The position numbers and the translations under genes were made by a program. A stretch of DNA of 39,805 bases, taken from assembly GCA_021733925.1 (NCBI GenBank), contig JAIPJY010000061.1:1-39805 (forward strand), read 5' to 3'. Source of the stretch: Prosthecobacter sp. GTDB lineage: Bacteria; Verrucomicrobiota; Verrucomicrobiia; Verrucomicrobiales; Verrucomicrobiaceae. Of this stretch, positions 24,577 to 32,927 are shown one piece after another. The first letter of the stretch is position 1; each line of letters begins with the position of its first letter. The notes under the pieces are model-generated. The model had not been told where the DNA came from, searched no databases, and saw only the letters and a list, made by a program, of their open reading frames with translations.

Positions 24577-25566
24577 TCAAGCCGCCTGCTGCGCCGGTGT
24601 CTTGACCTGATCGAGCAGCTTGGTGATGATGTCGTCCACTTTGATCTGGCCGGCTTCGCCTTCGAAATTCAGGATGATGCGGTGGCGGAGGGAGACGTGG
24701 GCGATGGCGCGGATGTCTTCGGTGGAGACAGCGGTGGCGCCCTGGATGGCGGCCCAGACGCGGGCTCCACGAATGAGTGCCTGCAGGCCACGCGGGCTGG
24801 CACCGTAGGAGACGTAGCGCTTCACTTCGGGCAGCGCGTCCGGCTGCTCGGGATGGGTGCTCAAAATCAACCGCGAAGCGTAATGCGCCACGGGATCGGC
24901 CACGGGGATCTTCGAAAGCAGCTGCTGCAGTTCGATGAGCTTGGGCCCGTCGGTCATCGTCGCGAGTTTTGGCTCGGTGAAGCCGGTGGTGCGGCGGGAG
25001 ATTTCGACGAGCGAATCGAGATCCGGGAACGGCACCTTGATCTTGAACATGAAGCGGTCGAGCTGCGCTTCGGGCAGCGGGTAGGTGCCTTCCATCTCCA
25101 TGGGGTTTTGCGTGGCGAGCACGAGAAAGGGTTCCGGCACCAGATGGCGCTCGCCGCCGGTGGTCACGCAGCGTTCCTGCATGACTTCGAGCAGCGCGGC
25201 CTGGGTCTTGGGTGTGGCGCGGTTGATTTCATCCACCAGCAGCAGGTTCTTGAACACCGGGCCTTTTTCATAGCGCAGGGTGCGGTGGCCTTTTTCGTCT
25301 TCACCGACGATGTGGGTGCCGAGAATGTCCGCCGGCATCAGGTCGGGCGTGCATTGCACTCGGCCCGGCTCCAGACCGACGACCTGCGAGAGTGTGCGGA
25401 CGAGATAGGTTTTGCCGAGACCGGGAACGCCTTCCAGCAGCACATGCCCGCCGGAAAAAATCGCGACCAGCACATCACTGAGCAATTCGTCATAGCCGAC
25501 GATGGCTTTTTGCATCTCGGCCTTGAGGTCGGTGAACAGGGTGCGGAAGTCTGCGTGGTCGGGCAT
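24577..25566 (-). CDS. MoxR-family AAA+ ATPase
   Basis: The 329-residue cytoplasmic ATPase has Walker A 'EGVPGLGKTYLVRTL', Walker B 'LLLVDEINRATPKTQAALLE', sensor 1 'FLVLATQNPMEMEGTYPLPEAQ' and sensor 2/lid 'YGASPRGLQALIRGARVWA'. Members act as chaperones, usually with DUF58/VWA proteins, to assemble or insert metals into complexes. The DUF58 gene at 22188 is the likely partner although two genes intervene. The ATG at 25566 fits the family start; the upstream frame is non-conserved. Good length and all motifs present. Confidence 0.93.
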   Translation of the reverse strand: MPDHADFRTLFTDLKAEMQKAIVGYDELLSDVLVAIFSGGHVLLEGVPGLGKTYLVRTLSQVVGLEPGRVQCTPDLMPADILGTHIVGEDEKGHRTLRYEKGPVFKNLLLVDEINRATPKTQAALLEVMQERCVTTGGERHLVPEPFLVLATQNPMEMEGTYPLPEAQLDRFMFKIKVPFPDLDSLVEISRRTTGFTEPKLATMTDGPKLIELQQLLSKIPVADPVAHYASRLILSTHPEQPDALPEVKRYVSYGASPRGLQALIRGARVWAAIQGATAVSTEDIRAIAHVSLRHRIILNFEGEAGQIKVDDIITKLLDQVKTPAQQAA

Positions 25567-25991
25567 GGGGCGATTCTCGCCAGCGGCTCCGATTGCGCAA
25601 GGGTGGTTCGCGCGATGGGAGAAAAGATTGGCAGCAGCCACCTCGGTCGAATTTAGACAGGATTAACAAGATGAACAGAATGGGGCAGGATTAAGGCGCT
25701 GAGATTCGAGATCGCGTCCTGAATGCGGCGTGTTTGAGCTGATGCTGCAAATTTTGTTAATCCTGCAATCCTGTTAAACCTGCCGAAATTTGAACGAGAT
25801 TGAGTCAGACAGGATTAACAAGATTAACAGAATGAGGCAGGATTAAGGCGCAGTAATTCGAGATCGCGTCTTGAATGCGGCATGTTTGACCTGATGCTGC
25901 AAATTTTGTTAATCCTGCAATTTTGTTAATCCTGTCCAAATTCGACCTCGGATCTCAATGCTGACTTACCGGCCTTGGGTGCGCCTTGGCA
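25567..25991. other. 425-bp spacer upstream of moxR
   Basis: The spacer between the ftsK stop and the moxR start is almost filled by the palindromic element at 25645-25947. The moxR promoter should lie at its left end, but no clear boxes are seen. There is no coding potential. Confidence 0.6.
25645..25947. repeat. 303-bp palindromic element with internal 152-bp tandem duplication
   Basis: Arms 25645-25669 and 25923-25947 are reverse complements at 24 of 25 positions. Inside, two units start at 25655 and 25807 and remain in register at exactly 152 bp (for example gatgctgc at 25741 and 25893). Each unit is itself a stem with 'aggattaaca' words on the left and 'tgttaatcct' on the right. It encodes no protein and resembles the aggattaac repeats of Verrucomicrobiota. 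Confidence 0.88.
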
Positions 25992-28628
25992 TCAGTCCAT
26001 CTGGACAAGAATCTCGCGTGGCTTGGCGCCTTCACCGGGGCCGATGATGCCGCGGTCTTCGAGGATGTCGATCATGCGGGCGGCGCGGCCGTAGCCGAGG
26101 CGGAGGCGGCGCTGTAGCAGGCTGGTGCTGGCTTTTTTCTCCTGGCGGATGACTTCGAGGCACTTCTCCAGGCATTCCTGCTCTTCGGAGCTGACGCCGT
26201 CTTCCCCCATGTCATCTTCGTCGCCAAACTCGCCGCTTTCGTCATCGACTTTGACATCGAAGACCGGCTTGCCCTGCGAAACGCAATGCTGCACCAGCGC
26301 ATGGATTTCATCATCGGTGACCAGCGCGCCCTGACTGCGAATGGGCTGCGCACCACCGGGCGGCACGTAGAGCATGTCCCCTTTGCCGACGAGATTTTCG
26401 GCACCTTTACGGTCGAGAATGACGCGGCTGTCCAGCGCCGAGGAGACCTGGAAGGCGATGCGCGTCGGGATGTTCGCCTTGATGACGCCGGTGATGACGT
26501 CCGCACGCGGAGTCTGCGTGGCCACGATGAGGTGAATGCCTGCCGCACGTGCCATCTGCGTGATGCGGGCGATGGCCACTTCGATGTCCGCAGGCGCGGT
26601 CTGCATCAAATCCGCCAGCTCGTCCACGATGACGACGATGTAGGGCATGGTGTCAGGAATGACGACCTCCTGCCTGCGCGGCGGTGGCGCCTGGGAGTCA
26701 CCCAGCCAGGTGCCGCTGGCATCGCGCATTTCGTTGTCGCCATCCACCGTGCCGACTTCAGCGGTCTTCGGAGCCTCGTTTTCCTGAGCAGCCTCCTCGG
26801 CGAAAGCGGCGGAGACACGGTCGTCATCCACTCCAGCTTTGGTCTTGGGCTTGGACTTGACTGCGGCGGACGCAGGAGCAGCCGTGGGGGCAGCGGCATT
26901 GCGCGCGGCACGGGCGGCTTCCGCTTCGGCCTTGCGTTTGACATTGCGGTTGTTGAAGGCTTCGAAATTCCGGCAGCCTTCCTGCGCAAAGATCTGGTAG
27001 CGGTTTTCCATTTCCTTGACCACCCAGCGCAGGGCCAGCAGCGCCTTCTTGGGATCCGTCACCACAGGCAGCGCCAGATGCGGCAGCTCCTCGTAGTTCT
27101 GCATTTCCACGACCTTCGGGTCGATCATGATGAAGCGCAGCTCATCCGGTGCAAAACGGCAGATCAGGCTGGTGATAATGCTGTTGATGCACACGCTCTT
27201 ACCACTGCCCGTGGCACCCGCGACGAGCAGATGCGGCATGGCCGCGAGATCGCCGATGATCGTCTTGCCATATACGTCCTTGCCCAGTGCGACGGGCAGC
27301 TTGGACTTGCCATTGACGAACACATCGTCCTCCAGCAGTTCGCGCAGCGGCACGATGGTCTTCTCCGAGTTGGCCAGCTCGATGCCGACGGTGTCCTTGC
27401 CAGGAATCGGTGCGAGGATGTTGATCCGCTCGGCGCGTGTGGCACGGGCGATGTCCGCATCCAGATTCGCGATGCGGCTCACGCGCAGACCATCGACGGG
27501 ACGCACTTCATAGCGGGTGATCGCCGGGCCACGGGTGATGTCCCCCGGCTCCACGCTGATGCCAAAACTGGCCAGCGCTCTGACGATGGTGGACTGAATG
27601 CCGAGCAACTCGCTCTTGTCCGTGGGAGCACGGGTCGACTCCTCCGGCCATTTCAGCAGTTCCATGGACGGCAGCTTGTAGTCCTTGAAAAGTTTCGTCA
27701 GATTTCCCAGCGAGCCATGCGGCGCCTGCTCCATCTTCTGCGCACGCTTCTGTTCCCAGACCTCGGCCAGCTTTGGCTTGTCGCTGCGATCTTCATGCGC
27801 ACGCGAGATCGAGGAATCGATGATCTTCGGCGGCGGCGGATCAAACTTGAGCGGAAGCTCCATGTTCGTGGCAGCCCCAGCAGGCGTGTCGCCACGCATT
27901 TCCGCGCCCTTCTTTTTCCGCCGCAGTCCTTCCGGCACCGGCGTCACGGTTCCGGGAATCGTGTTTGCGGCTTCTTCGGCCAGCTTTTCCTGGATCAGGC
28001 GCTGCGCCTCGCGCTCCGCCTTCCAGCGAGTCAGTTCCAGGCGAATGTTTTGAATCACGGTCAGCGGGTGCTGGCCGGTCACGAGGAAGAGTCCTCCCAT
28101 GTAAACGGTGCCGAGGACCAAGGTGGCACCCACCTTGCCAAGCAAGTGTTTCAAGAAGGTGCCGCCGATGACATAGCCCAGCCCGCCCGAACCGCCCAGC
28201 GGGGTGAAATGGTCCCGCTCACTGAGCAGGTTCTGCACTTCCAGCAGAGCGGCACCGCTGATGATCATGATGGCCACGCCCAGCCAGGATGCACGGGTGA
28301 TCTTCATCTTCGAGCGCAGCTTGCACACGCCAAACCACGCCATGCTGAAGGGCAGCAGATAGGCCGAAAAGCCCATGAGCCAGAGCATGTGCCCCGCCGC
28401 CAGCGCGCCAATGCGTCCGACAAAATTGTGCGTCTGCCCCCCCGAAGATTCCGACAGCGCCAGAAAGGACCAGGATGGCATATCGAGAGGATCATACGAG
28501 ATCAGCGCCAGCAGAAGCATGACCGCCAGCATCAGCAGCGCGATGCCAAAGGCGTCATTCCATGGGCTTTCCTTCTCGTCCGTAGATCGGGCGCGAGGGG
28601 GACGGGCGGCAGCGGCGGCACGGCTCAT
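25992..28628 (-). CDS. ftsK: DNA translocase FtsK/SpoIIIE
   Basis: This septal DNA pump resolves and moves chromosome termini at division. The 878-residue protein has four membrane helices in the first ~180 residues, then a charged linker. The motor follows: 'FGISVEPGDITRGPAITRYEV', Walker A 'VAGATGSGKSVCINS' at about 468-482, Walker B 'PYIVVIVDELADLM' at about 662-675 and 'QTPRADVITGVIKANIPTRI'. The C-terminal gamma winged helix is 'LQRRLRLGYGRAARMIDILE'. Between Walker A and B there is an Ala/Lys/Glu-rich insert giving a spacing of about 190 residues, versus roughly 125 in E. coli FtsK (my recollection). The ATG at 28628 is preferred to the open upstream frame. Confidence 0.95.
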   Translation of the reverse strand: MSRAAAAARPPRARSTDEKESPWNDAFGIALLMLAVMLLLALISYDPLDMPSWSFLALSESSGGQTHNFVGRIGALAAGHMLWLMGFSAYLLPFSMAWFGVCKLRSKMKITRASWLGVAIMIISGAALLEVQNLLSERDHFTPLGGSGGLGYVIGGTFLKHLLGKVGATLVLGTVYMGGLFLVTGQHPLTVIQNIRLELTRWKAEREAQRLIQEKLAEEAANTIPGTVTPVPEGLRRKKKGAEMRGDTPAGAATNMELPLKFDPPPPKIIDSSISRAHEDRSDKPKLAEVWEQKRAQKMEQAPHGSLGNLTKLFKDYKLPSMELLKWPEESTRAPTDKSELLGIQSTIVRALASFGISVEPGDITRGPAITRYEVRPVDGLRVSRIANLDADIARATRAERINILAPIPGKDTVGIELANSEKTIVPLRELLEDDVFVNGKSKLPVALGKDVYGKTIIGDLAAMPHLLVAGATGSGKSVCINSIITSLICRFAPDELRFIMIDPKVVEMQNYEELPHLALPVVTDPKKALLALRWVVKEMENRYQIFAQEGCRNFEAFNNRNVKRKAEAEAARAARNAAAPTAAPASAAVKSKPKTKAGVDDDRVSAAFAEEAAQENEAPKTAEVGTVDGDNEMRDASGTWLGDSQAPPPRRQEVVIPDTMPYIVVIVDELADLMQTAPADIEVAIARITQMARAAGIHLIVATQTPRADVITGVIKANIPTRIAFQVSSALDSRVILDRKGAENLVGKGDMLYVPPGGAQPIRSQGALVTDDEIHALVQHCVSQGKPVFDVKVDDESGEFGDEDDMGEDGVSSEEQECLEKCLEVIRQEKKASTSLLQRRLRLGYGRAARMIDILEDRGIIGPGEGAKPREILVQMD

Positions 28629-28787
28629 GACAAGAATCCGGCAACTTTGGCAGACGAAATTATTTAAGGCTACCAAAATATTTACCTTGCCTCACTTTTA
28701 TGAATCGGCTTCGATCGTGTCTGGGATGCTGCTTGACCTCAAAATTCTTGCGAACATCTTGGTCGCTCAACACGTCACACCACACTC

Positions 28788-29222
28788 ATGAAAAACACCC
28801 TCGCCCTCACCCTCGCCGCCGTGCTTGCACTCGGAGTCTCCTTCACCACCACCACCAGCGCCCAAGACGCGGGCAAAGTGGACTTTGAAAAGCAGATCCT
28901 CCCCATCCTGAAGGAAAGCTGCTTCAAGTGCCACGAGAAGGAGCATGAAGACAACGGCAAGATCAAGAAGCCTAAAGGCGGCCTGCGTCTCGACGGTGCT
29001 GCTGTCATCATGAAGGGCGGCAAAGAATATCCGGAAGAAAACGTCGTCGCCGGCAAGCCTGACGCCAGCTGGCTGGTGAAGACCATGGCCCTCCCTGACA
29101 CCGACGATCTGGCCATGCCTCCTGAAGGCAAGGGCGATCGCATCACCCCGGCCAACATCGACCTCATCAAGAAGTGGATCACCGAAGGTGCCAGCTTCGG
29201 AGCCTGGAAGGGCGTCGAGTAA
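28788..29222 (+). CDS. Small secreted c-type cytochrome (PSCyt1-like)
   Basis: The 144-residue protein has a signal peptide at 1-25 (MKNTLALTLAAVLALG... ending SAQ). The heme-binding motif is C45-F-K-C48-H49 in 'ILPILKESCFKCHEKE', and 'GGLRLDG' and 'ALPDTDDLAMPPEGKGD' follow. This is the planctomycete-type PSCyt1 pattern ('I.P.L...C..CH' then 'LRLD'), where a distal Met or other ligand completes the heme; M107 in 'LAMPPEG' is a candidate. It is normally fused to DUF1549/DUF1553 domains but here stands alone. It diverges from ftsK, and a perfect terminator follows. Periplasmic electron carrier is inferred. Confidence 0.9.
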   Translation: MKNTLALTLAAVLALGVSFTTTTSAQDAGKVDFEKQILPILKESCFKCHEKEHEDNGKIKKPKGGLRLDGAAVIMKGGKEYPEENVVAGKPDASWLVKTMALPDTDDLAMPPEGKGDRITPANIDLIKKWITEGASFGAWKGVE

Positions 29223-29251
29223 TTTCTCAGCAACCACATCTCACCACGGAG

Positions 29252-29280
29252 GGCGGAGCCTTGGCTCCGCCTTTCTTTTT
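29252..29280 (+). terminator. Rho-independent terminator of the cytochrome gene
   Basis: GGCGGAGCC (29252-29260) and GGCTCCGCC (29263-29271) form a perfect 9-bp stem with a TT gap as loop core. TTTCTTTTT (29272-29280) follows. It is the clearest terminator in the window and ends only 7 bp before the next start codon. Confidence 0.93.
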
Positions 29281-29287
29281 CCTATTC

Positions 29288-30328
29288 ATGAACACCCCTT
29301 TTCGTTTCACCACCTGCCGCGCCGGATCTGAAGCCACGCTCAAGCGTGACATCGCCAGCCACTTCGTCGGTGAACTCACGCCTGCGTTCATGAAGCCGCA
29401 GTTCATCACTTGGAAGGTGAAGCATCCAGGCTTCAGCCCGCCGAAAAACCTCAGCCACTTTGCCCGTGTCAGCGGCATCTCGCTTGGATTGTGCAAAACG
29501 ATCGCTGAACTCGTCGAACACGCCCGCAATCTCGGCACCAAGCCGCTGCGCCTGCACGTCTTCCCACGCCTCACCGCCGAGGACGGCGTGGAAGCCGCCA
29601 CCTGGCAGCGCATCGACGCACTCACCACTGAAATCACCCAGGCGCTCGAACAGGCGGGTGTCTCGCTTGAAACCGCCCCCACCCTCGCTCATGGCGACCT
29701 GATTCTCGATGTCATCGTTGGCGAGACTCCGGAAGAACCTCTTTTCCTTGGTTATCACGAGCATCAGGCCGGCATGCACACGCATCCCGGCGGCCTGCCA
29801 CGCATCGCGCTGCCCGCCGATGTCCCCTCACGTGCCTGGCTCAAACTGGAACAAGCCCTCGCCTGGCGTGGATGGGATCAGCTTGATCTGAGCGGGCAGA
29901 CCGCCCTCGATCTGGGCTGCGCCCCCGGCGGCGCCACCTATGCGCTGATCCAACGCGGCATGAACGTCCTCGGCATTGATACCGGCGAAATGGACCCTCG
30001 CGTGCTCGATCTTGCCAAAGCGAAAGGCGTCCGGTTCGATCACTGGCGCACCGCCGCAGGCCGGCTCAATCTCACCGCCCTGCCGAAAGAAGCCGCACTG
30101 CTGCTGTGCGACATCAATCTCGCCCCAACGCTGGTGATTCCCGAGATCCAACGCATTCAGGATGCGGTGCAGGCACGGCGGCTGATCCTCACGATCAAGC
30201 TCAACACCCCTGCCCTCGAAGACCGAGCCCACGAGTTCATCGACACCATCCGCGACTTCGCCCCAGCCCCCGTGTTTGCCACGCAGCTGGCGGGGAATCG
30301 GAGAGAGATTTGCGTTTGCGCGGGTTAG
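29288..30328 (+). CDS. FtsJ-type rRNA 2'-O-methyltransferase (RlmM-like)
   Basis: The 346-residue protein carries a SAM-binding Rossmann domain: 'ALDLGCAPGGATYALIQRGMNVLGID' (motif I and X) and 'ALLLCDINLAP' (Asp of the catalytic tetrad). 'LILTIKLNTP' gives the tetrad Lys, and 'FATQLAGNRREICVC' the final Glu. This order and the ending match RlmM, which methylates C2498 of 23S rRNA in E. coli. The N-terminal ~190 residues form the RNA-binding part, shared with RlmM's THUMP-like half. The ATG at 29288 fits the first conserved block (TTCRAGSEATLKRDI). It lies just after the terminator of the cytochrome gene and has no leader of its own that I can identify. Confidence 0.82.
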   Translation: MNTPFRFTTCRAGSEATLKRDIASHFVGELTPAFMKPQFITWKVKHPGFSPPKNLSHFARVSGISLGLCKTIAELVEHARNLGTKPLRLHVFPRLTAEDGVEAATWQRIDALTTEITQALEQAGVSLETAPTLAHGDLILDVIVGETPEEPLFLGYHEHQAGMHTHPGGLPRIALPADVPSRAWLKLEQALAWRGWDQLDLSGQTALDLGCAPGGATYALIQRGMNVLGIDTGEMDPRVLDLAKAKGVRFDHWRTAAGRLNLTALPKEAALLLCDINLAPTLVIPEIQRIQDAVQARRLILTIKLNTPALEDRAHEFIDTIRDFAPAPVFATQLAGNRREICVCAG

Positions 30329-30351
30329 ATAAAGGGTGTGGCAAGACGCCT

Positions 30352-30474
30352 GTACAGCGGCCATCTCGTTGCGCCGAGATGGGCTGAGAGTTTCGCAACC
30401 GATGGCGTTGGCGTGAGTGCTTTACCTCGAAGTTCGCGCTGAGCTCATCTCGCGGAGCGAGATGGCTACTGTAC
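30352..30474. repeat. 123-bp element with terminal inverted repeats and two hairpins
   Basis: 30352-30368 and 30458-30474 are inverted repeats matching at 15 of 17 positions. Each end forms its own hairpin: CCATCTCG/CGAGATGG (30361-30368 with 30375-30382) and CATCTCG/CGAGATG (30446-30452 with 30458-30464). It sits between the convergent rlmM-like and glpX genes and might serve both as a transcript-end structure. Confidence 0.75.
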
Positions 30475-30508
30475 TTCGCCCGGCACGCGCTGGCCTTTCA
30501 AGCAGCTG

Positions 30509-31558
30509 CTACACCCGCAGCGGCACGACCTTGCGGTCGAGATTATGGGTGGCGTGGATGCGGCGGACGGTGCCGCTGCGTGAACGCATCAAAATGGAGT
30601 GCGTTTCCACGCCGTGGCCGACAAGGCGGCAGCCTGGCAGCAGGGGGCTGTCGCTGATGCCCGTGGCGCAGAAGAGGGCGCTCTCGCCCACGATGAGTTC
30701 ATGCACGCGGAAGACCTGGTCCATCTCTGCGGCAGGCGTGTAGGCAGCGACTTCGGCGCGGTGGGCTTCATCGTGAAACCACATGCGCAGTTGCATGTCT
30801 CCACCGAGACATTTCAGGGCGGCAGCGGCCAGAATGCCTTCGGGAGAGCCGCCCATGCCGACGTAAAGATCGCAGCTGGACTCCGGCATCGAGGGCGCGA
30901 CCGCCGCAGCGATGTCGCCATCCGTCACCATGCGCAGCGCGGCGCCGGAGCGGCGGATCTGCTCGACAATGTCGTGATGGCGCGGACGATCCATGGTGGA
31001 AACGACGAGGTCGCGTTCACGCTTGCCCAAGGCCTGGGCCACGAAAGTGATGACTTCCTGCAACGGCATGTCGAGGAAGCAGCGGTCTCCCCTGCCCTCC
31101 AGCGCTTTCTTCACCGCCGGCCCGTAGGCGATCTTGTGGCTGTAAAAGCTCGGGATGCTTTTCATCGCGCACGGGGCACCGTCTGGAATCTGCGCCGCTG
31201 CGATGACGGAAATGCTGTTGGGCAGGCCTTTGGCAATGTTGCTGGTGCCATCAATGGGATCGAGCGCGATGTTGAAGCGCGGCGTGCCATCGCGCCAGGT
31301 GCCGAGGTGTTCACCCACGAAAATGCCGGGCGCATTGTCCTTGATGCCTTCGCCGATGACGACCTCGCCACGGATGTCGAGGATGTCGAAGACGCCATAG
31401 ATCGCGCTGCATGCCGCACCGTCCGCGAGTTCCTTTTCACCACGGCCGAGCCAGTGGATGGCCTGCAAGGCCGCGTTTTCAGTGGCGCGCACGAATTCAA
31501 ATTCAAGGATGCGTTCCAGATCGTGGGTGCTGCGTAGAGGAGGAAGAGATGATGACAT
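30509..31558 (-). CDS. glpX: Fructose-1,6-bisphosphatase class II (GlpX)
   Basis: GlpX dephosphorylates fructose-1,6-bisphosphate in gluconeogenesis; homologues may also act on sedoheptulose bisphosphate. The 349-residue protein shows 'GEVVIGEGIKDNAPGIFVGEH', metal site 'ALDPIDGTSNIAKGLPNS' (GlpX usually reads DPIEGT or DPLEGT), 'RPRHHDIVEQIRRSGAALRM', 'TDGDIAAAV' and 'GMGGSPEGILAAAALKCLGG'. Length and motif order fit class II and exclude class I. The ATG at 31558 is preferred to the open upstream frame. It is the last gene of the minus-strand run beginning at 35248, 63 bp after mutM, and ends near a palindromic element. Confidence 0.93.
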   Translation of the reverse strand: MSSSLPPLRSTHDLERILEFEFVRATENAALQAIHWLGRGEKELADGAACSAIYGVFDILDIRGEVVIGEGIKDNAPGIFVGEHLGTWRDGTPRFNIALDPIDGTSNIAKGLPNSISVIAAAQIPDGAPCAMKSIPSFYSHKIAYGPAVKKALEGRGDRCFLDMPLQEVITFVAQALGKRERDLVVSTMDRPRHHDIVEQIRRSGAALRMVTDGDIAAAVAPSMPESSCDLYVGMGGSPEGILAAAALKCLGGDMQLRMWFHDEAHRAEVAAYTPAAEMDQVFRVHELIVGESALFCATGISDSPLLPGCRLVGHGVETHSILMRSRSGTVRRIHATHNLDRKVVPLRV

Positions 31559-31621
31559 GACTTGGGCGTGGCCGGCACATTGTGGGCGATGAAACAGCAA
31601 TGCCAGAAGGCTGGCGAAAAG

Positions 31622-32440
31622 TCACGAGCCCTTTTGGCAATTCGGGCAGAAGAACGTCGAGCGCTGCCCCTGGACGATGCGCTTGATGGGCGTCTTGCAG
31701 ACACGACAGGGCTCGCCCTCGCGGTCATAGACGCGCAGGGTGAGCTTGAAGTAGCCGGGTTCACCGCTCTCGTTCACGAAGTCGCGCAGCGTGGTGCCGC
31801 CCATTTTAATGGAAGCCGCCAGCACCTTGCGGATGGCCTGCACCAGCTTGACGAGTCGTGGCCGGGACACCTTTCCTGCGGCCTGGCGTGGATTGATGCC
31901 CGCCATGAAGAGGGACTCGCTGGCGTAGATGTTGCCGACACCGACGACGACATGCGCATCCATGATGACCTGCTTGATCGCCGCCGTCTTGCCTTTGCAG
32001 GCAGCATGCAGATGCGCGGCGGTGAACTCATCGCCCAGCGGTTCGGGGCCGAGGTCTTTGAGCAGCGCATGCAGCATGGGATCTCCCTCAATCCACAACG
32101 CTGCGCCGAAGCGACGCGGATCGTGCAGACGAAGTTGCTTGCCGCCCTCCAGCGTGATGGCGAGATGATCATGCTTCTTGAATGGCGTCTCCGCCGGCAG
32201 CACCCGCAGATTTCCCGACATGCCGAGGTGCAGCAGCAACGTGCCTTTGGCCGTGCCAAACAGCAGATACTTCGCCCGACGCGACCCCGCATCAATCCGG
32301 CAGCCTTCGAGCTCATGAATCGTGTCCGGCACCGGCCAGCGCAGCCGCTTGTCCCGTACGATCACCTCCCGCACCCGCTTGCCAATCACATACGGCGAGA
32401 CCCCACGCAGAGCGGTTTCGACTTCGGGGAGTTCAGGCAT
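31622..32440 (-). CDS. mutM: Formamidopyrimidine-DNA glycosylase
   Basis: This base-excision repair enzyme removes 8-oxoguanine and Fapy and cleaves by beta/delta-elimination. N-terminal MPELPEVET gives catalytic P2 and E3; the helix-two-turns-helix contains 'VVGVGNIYASESLF'. The C-terminal zinc finger is 'CRVCKTPIKRIVQGQRSTFF' followed by CPNC (four Cys). 'GGTTLRDF' precedes it. 272 residues is typical. It starts 10 bp after the toxin gene's stop, so it may be co-transcribed with the toxin-antitoxin pair, and precedes glpX. Confidence 0.96.
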   Translation of the reverse strand: MPELPEVETALRGVSPYVIGKRVREVIVRDKRLRWPVPDTIHELEGCRIDAGSRRAKYLLFGTAKGTLLLHLGMSGNLRVLPAETPFKKHDHLAITLEGGKQLRLHDPRRFGAALWIEGDPMLHALLKDLGPEPLGDEFTAAHLHAACKGKTAAIKQVIMDAHVVVGVGNIYASESLFMAGINPRQAAGKVSRPRLVKLVQAIRKVLAASIKMGGTTLRDFVNESGEPGYFKLTLRVYDREGEPCRVCKTPIKRIVQGQRSTFFCPNCQKGS

Positions 32441-32450
32441 GGCGGTGAAT

Positions 32451-32927
32451 CTAGGATTGCGAACGGATGGCTTCGATCACCATCGGCGATACGCGAAAGT
32501 TGGTTTCCTGAGTCAGCTTATGGACAGCTTGGTCAAAATCGAGCAATTGGCGTCTGGATGCATCTGCAATGACGGCAAGAATGCCGGAGACACGAAATCC
32601 GAGGCTCTGAGCAATCTGGCGGCCTTTGCGCTCGTCCATGAGCAGCAGATCAGCGGCTTGCTCATGGGCCAGGCGAATAGCGGCTACTTCACCCTCATCC
32701 AGTCGGCTGAATTCACCGTGAGTCCATGAAGACACCGGCGCAACGATGACCAGCCATTCAGGCGGTGTGGCGATCCATGTCCTCAATGCGGCGGGTGACT
32801 GAGAGTGCTGGCATTCAGCGAGCACTTCTGGCGGGCAAAGAATGCGGCCATAAAGAACAGGCAACACATCAACATGGCCGATGGCGATGAGATAGCGCAG
32901 CGGAGAAGTATCGCTGATGACAATCAC
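32451..32927 (-). CDS. DUF3368 PIN-domain toxin
   Basis: The 158-residue protein is a probable RNase toxin of a type II system. The PIN fold acidic residues are visible: D6 ('VISDTSPL'), E34/E38, D77-E80 ('LDEGEVAAI') and D98 ('LLLMDERKGRQ'). DUF3368 proteins pair with UPF0175 antitoxins, exactly the upstream neighbour. The start ATG overlaps the antitoxin stop by 4 bases (ATGA). It could be active because no key acidic residue is missing. Target RNA is unknown. Confidence 0.88.
   Translation of the reverse strand: MIVISDTSPLRYLIAIGHVDVLPVLYGRILCPPEVLAECQHSQSPAALRTWIATPPEWLVIVAPVSSWTHGEFSRLDEGEVAAIRLAHEQAADLLLMDERKGRQIAQSLGFRVSGILAVIADASRRQLLDFDQAVHKLTQETNFRVSPMVIEAIRSQS

Noticed and set aside
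24682-25656. 324-codon plus-strand open frame opposite moxR
   Set aside because: Mirror of the AAA+ gene; composition only.
26286-28667. 793-codon plus-strand open frame opposite ftsK
   Set aside because: Antisense to ftsK, His/Arg/Gln-rich without domains; a codon-bias artefact.
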